Assembly (NCBI RefSeq): GCF_030160455.1 | Contig: NZ_BSOJ01000001.1 | Coordinates: 43,662 to 107,661 of the forward strand | Source: Limnobacter litoralis | GTDB taxonomy: Bacteria > Pseudomonadota > Gammaproteobacteria > Burkholderiales > Burkholderiaceae_B | DNA length: 64,000 nucleotides | Direction of reading: 5' to 3' | Shown here: positions 62,253-64,000 of the stretch, piece after piece | Position numbering within the stretch: the first letter of the stretch is position 1 | Layout: every line of letters starts with the position of its first letter | Program-made: the position numbers and the translations under genes | Notes under the pieces: generated by a model | The model's input: only the letters and a program-made list of their open reading frames with translations | Told to the model about the DNA's origin: nothing | Databases searched by the model: none

Positions 62253-62913
62253 GGGAAACCCCTGTGTTGCGGTTGATCAATGACTGCATGGCCAGATTCA
62301 GCGCTTCTTCCATGAAGTTGGCCTTGCTGATGCCCATGCCCTCGATGAAAGGCCCTTTGGTCTGGGCCAACTGTATCGTGCCGTGAGAAAACGCCCACAG
62401 TGTGATGGACACCCGCATGGGGTCGTCGATGTCACCACGCAGTGTTTTGTCGGCCATGCCTTTCAGGATGGCCAATACGGTTTGTTCATGCACTTGCTGG
62501 CCAGCCAACATCATGTCTTGCGTCATGCCATCTTCCTGGGCGCAGGCAAAGTCAGCCGGCGTGGCCTCGAATCGTGACATGGCTGCAAAGTGCGTGGGTC
62601 GGTCCTCCGAGAATTGCATGTAGGCCCGGCCGATGGCCTTCACCTGCTCATACCCGGTGGCGTGGGCCTGCCGCGCAGATTCAAAGGCCTGCCGCAAAAT
62701 TTTAAGGCCCCGAATGCACACACCCAGCTGCAGCGCCGTTTTGTCCTTGAAGTACACGTACACCAATGCGCGCGACACCCTGGCCTTGCGGGCCACCTGG
62801 TCCATGGTTGCTGCGTCAAAGCCTTTCAAGGCGAAAACATGCTCTGCCGCATCGAGAATGGTTTCTCGCCGGCGCTCTTTTTCTTCTTCTCGTCGTTCAG
62901 CCAAATAGTTCAT
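62242..62913 (-). CDS. TetR-family transcriptional regulator of the efflux operon
   Basis: 223-residue TetR protein. HTH: ILDAAEHVFALKGFDAATMDQVARKARVSRALVYVYFKDKTAL. The C-terminal domain is a typical TetR-like dimer and ligand domain. The ATG at 62913 (MNYLAERREEEK) is chosen; the frame could begin at a TTG at 62949, but that falls inside a palindrome. Upstream of and co-oriented with the tolC-adaptor-pump genes, so it is their likely repressor. Confidence 0.92.
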   Translation of the reverse strand: MNYLAERREEEKERRRETILDAAEHVFALKGFDAATMDQVARKARVSRALVYVYFKDKTALQLGVCIRGLKILRQAFESARQAHATGYEQVKAIGRAYMQFSEDRPTHFAAMSRFEATPADFACAQEDGMTQDMMLAGQQVHEQTVLAILKGMADKTLRGDIDDPMRVSITLWAFSHGTIQLAQTKGPFIEGMGISKANFMEEALNLAMQSLINRNTGVSHES

Positions 62914-62934
62914 GGCTGGATGATAGTTTTTTCG

Positions 62935-62949
62935 TTGACATTGTGTCAA
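62935..62949. promoter_or_regulatory. Candidate TetR operator before tetR
   Basis: TTGACA-TTG-TGTCAA, a perfect 15-base dyad, 22 bases upstream of the tetR ATG. Its arms match those of the site at 62185-62202 (TTGACA and TGTC), with a centre one base longer. Confidence 0.6.
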
Positions 62950-63009
62950 TAGAATTTGGTGGAATCAAACGGTATTTGCAATTTGAAGCGCTTTCTTGCC
63001 TTTTTTCAG

Positions 63010-63049
63010 AGGTTACCTTGTTTGGGGGGGCTCTATGATAAAGGTTACC
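63010..63049 (+). repeat. Direct repeat AGGTTACC before the LuxR regulator
   Basis: Two copies of AGGTTACC (63010-63017 and 63042-63049) with starts 32 bp apart, about three helical turns. They flank TATGAT (63034-63039), a possible -10 element, in the short leader of the following regulator gene. Possible autoregulatory sites. Confidence 0.35.
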
Positions 63050-63088
63050 CCCTACACAGGGGCGTTGAACCGTTCAGGAAGATTCGAC

Positions 63089-63766
63089 ATGTCCAGACAC
63101 TTAGTCTTTGTGATTGATCCGCACCCCATCATCAGCTTTGGATTGGTTGAAATGATCAAGGACATTGCGCCTTTGGTAAACGTCAGGCAGTTTGCCACCC
63201 TGCGTGAAGCGGCTGGTTATGCAGTCACGGAATCGCCCGATCTGCTGATCACAGACTTTTACCTGAAAGACGTCAACTCATCGAATTTCATCGGTTTGAT
63301 GGAAACCCTCATGCCGGGTATTCCGGTGCTGATTTCAGCACTTGATGACCGCGTAATGGCTGAATTGAGGCATCACAACAAGCCCAGATTCACCGCATTT
63401 TCGAAATTGAGCCCCTATCCAAAACTGATGGAGTATTTGCGTGCAGGGCTTGTTAGCGCAGGCATTGAACCGGCAACGCCCACCCGCATGCCCGGCACAG
63501 TGGTGCGAAAGCATTCCGGTCAATCCACGATTGGACTGGGTGGTGAAAGCAAGCCCCTGACCCACAAGCAAGTGGAAGTGCTGGAACAGATCGCGCTTGG
63601 CCTGTCGAACAAAGAAATTTCAGACCGTTTGCAGATCAGTGTTGAAACAGTCAAAGGCCATGTCAGAGACATTCTGGATCGATTGGGTGTGAAAAACAGG
63701 ATCGAAGCATCCGTTTTTTACCGACAGGCGTTGCGCATGCAGCAATATGAGCACGCGGAGCACTGA
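63089..63766 (+). CDS. Response regulator with LuxR-type HTH, orphan
   Basis: 225-residue regulator. The receiver domain has Asp10 (VIDPHP, only one of the usual acidic pair), the phospho-acceptor Asp56 (LLITDFYLKDV) and a FSKLSPYPKL segment. The LuxR/NarL HTH is LTHKQVEVLEQIALGLSNKEISDRLQISVETVKGHVRDILDRLGV. The ATG at 63089 follows AGGAAG; the frame is open from 62996. No kinase gene is adjacent. Confidence 0.9.
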   Translation: MSRHLVFVIDPHPIISFGLVEMIKDIAPLVNVRQFATLREAAGYAVTESPDLLITDFYLKDVNSSNFIGLMETLMPGIPVLISALDDRVMAELRHHNKPRFTAFSKLSPYPKLMEYLRAGLVSAGIEPATPTRMPGTVVRKHSGQSTIGLGGESKPLTHKQVEVLEQIALGLSNKEISDRLQISVETVKGHVRDILDRLGVKNRIEASVFYRQALRMQQYEHAEH

Positions 63767-63814
63767 GCCGCAAGCAGGCGATGCTGCCCAATTTCTAATC
63801 AGCCCCTAAAAAAC

Positions 63815-63849
63815 GTTTATTTATAAACCACTTGGATAAGTTATCCACA
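63815..63849. promoter_or_regulatory. AT-rich dyads with a consensus DnaA box
   Basis: GTTTATTTATAAAC (63815-63828) is a dyad with 6-bp arms. It is followed by TGGATAA-G-TTATCCA (63833-63847), whose right half extends to TTATCCACA (63841-63849), the consensus DnaA box. The left half matches the same box in inverse orientation at 7 of 9 positions. The rest of the 234-bp tail (63767-64000) has no gene. A regulatory site is more likely than an origin. Confidence 0.4.
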
Positions 63850-63978
63850 GGGTTTCAGATGGTTTATACCCAGCAGATGGGGACATCTTTTCAGCACCCC
63901 CGAGTTCAAACTGTTCTTTTTTAACAGCAGGCGTATGACCTTGCCCCTGAAAGATGGACTCGTTAACTGGAGTGTTTT

Positions 63979-63997
63979 TATACTTTGGTTCAAGGAG
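63979..63997 (+). promoter_or_regulatory. Candidate -10 and ribosome site of a gene beyond the window
   Basis: TATACT (63979-63984) fits a -10 element, with a weak TGGACT about 18 bases upstream. AAGGAG (63992-63997) at the very edge looks like a Shine-Dalgarno, so a plus-strand gene probably starts just after position 64000. Confidence 0.4.
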
Positions 63998-64000
63998 AAT

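Noticed and set aside
62914..62949. TTG start for the TetR protein
   Set aside because: The codon lies inside a perfect palindrome that looks like an operator; the ATG at 62913 gives a normal TetR N terminus.
63764..63800. Terminator after the last response regulator
   Set aside because: The only stem (GCAG/CTGC) is 4 bp with no U-run.

Overview
The window looks like chromosomal DNA of a betaproteobacterium of the order Burkholderiales. The reasons are the conserved block yqgE-ruvX-pyrR-pyrB-pyrC'-plsC, the rubredoxin gene next to thiD, the Burkholderia-type QueE cysteine motif and the urtABCDE-ureDABCEFG layout. A Limnobacter-like organism is plausible, but no rRNA or other marker is present to prove it. 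No tRNA, rRNA, CRISPR array, transposase or integrase was seen.

Layout. 1-13.3 kb is housekeeping: trmB (cut by the window edge), thiamine genes (thiS-thiG on -, thiD-thiE on +), an ArsS-type radical SAM enzyme, rubredoxin with a membrane coiled-coil protein, hemL, a photolyase, and the pyrimidine/lipid block. 13.4-16.5 kb is an AT-richer accessory island. It holds three overlapping minus-strand genes (a DUF2515-like protein and two tandem paralogous membrane-anchored proteins), divergent from a PAAR-domain protein. It reads as an orphan type VI secretion cargo/immunity module. 16.5-25.6 kb is mixed housekeeping: a methyltransferase, apaH, phosphomannomutase, a DODA-type dioxygenase, an HPP protein, a nucleotidyltransferase-fold protein, queE-queD, RidA, an alcohol dehydrogenase and an FNR-type regulator. 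A 389-bp gap before queE holds several stem-loops and a strong terminator. 25.6-29.3 kb is a signalling operon: a membrane coiled-coil sensor, a PAS-GGDEF-EAL protein, then FNR.

30.5-47.3 kb is a complete urea system. A hybrid histidine kinase whose sensor is a permease-like membrane domain is co-transcribed with a LuxR-type response regulator. The urea ABC transporter urtABCDE, urease ureABC with accessory ureDEFG, and the nickel permease ureJ follow. Two inverted repeats sit just upstream of urtA and may be operators. 47.3-51 kb is a GntR regulator with a TRAP transporter. 51-55.9 kb holds PaiB, a cytochrome c, an unrecognised protein with a possible Cys-His-Asp triad, and a MarR-regulated SMP-30 membrane protein with three matching palindromic operators. 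55.9-63 kb holds a Lon-substrate-binding-domain protein and an RND efflux operon with its TetR repressor and two candidate operators. The window ends with a lone LuxR response regulator and an AT-rich stretch with a DnaA box.

The most unusual items are the PAAR/DUF2515 island, the permease-like urea sensor kinase, the structured element before queE, a QueD with no cysteine at all, and the putative cysteine-protease-like protein at 52-53 kb. All functions are assigned by reading sequence and recalling families; no database search was run.
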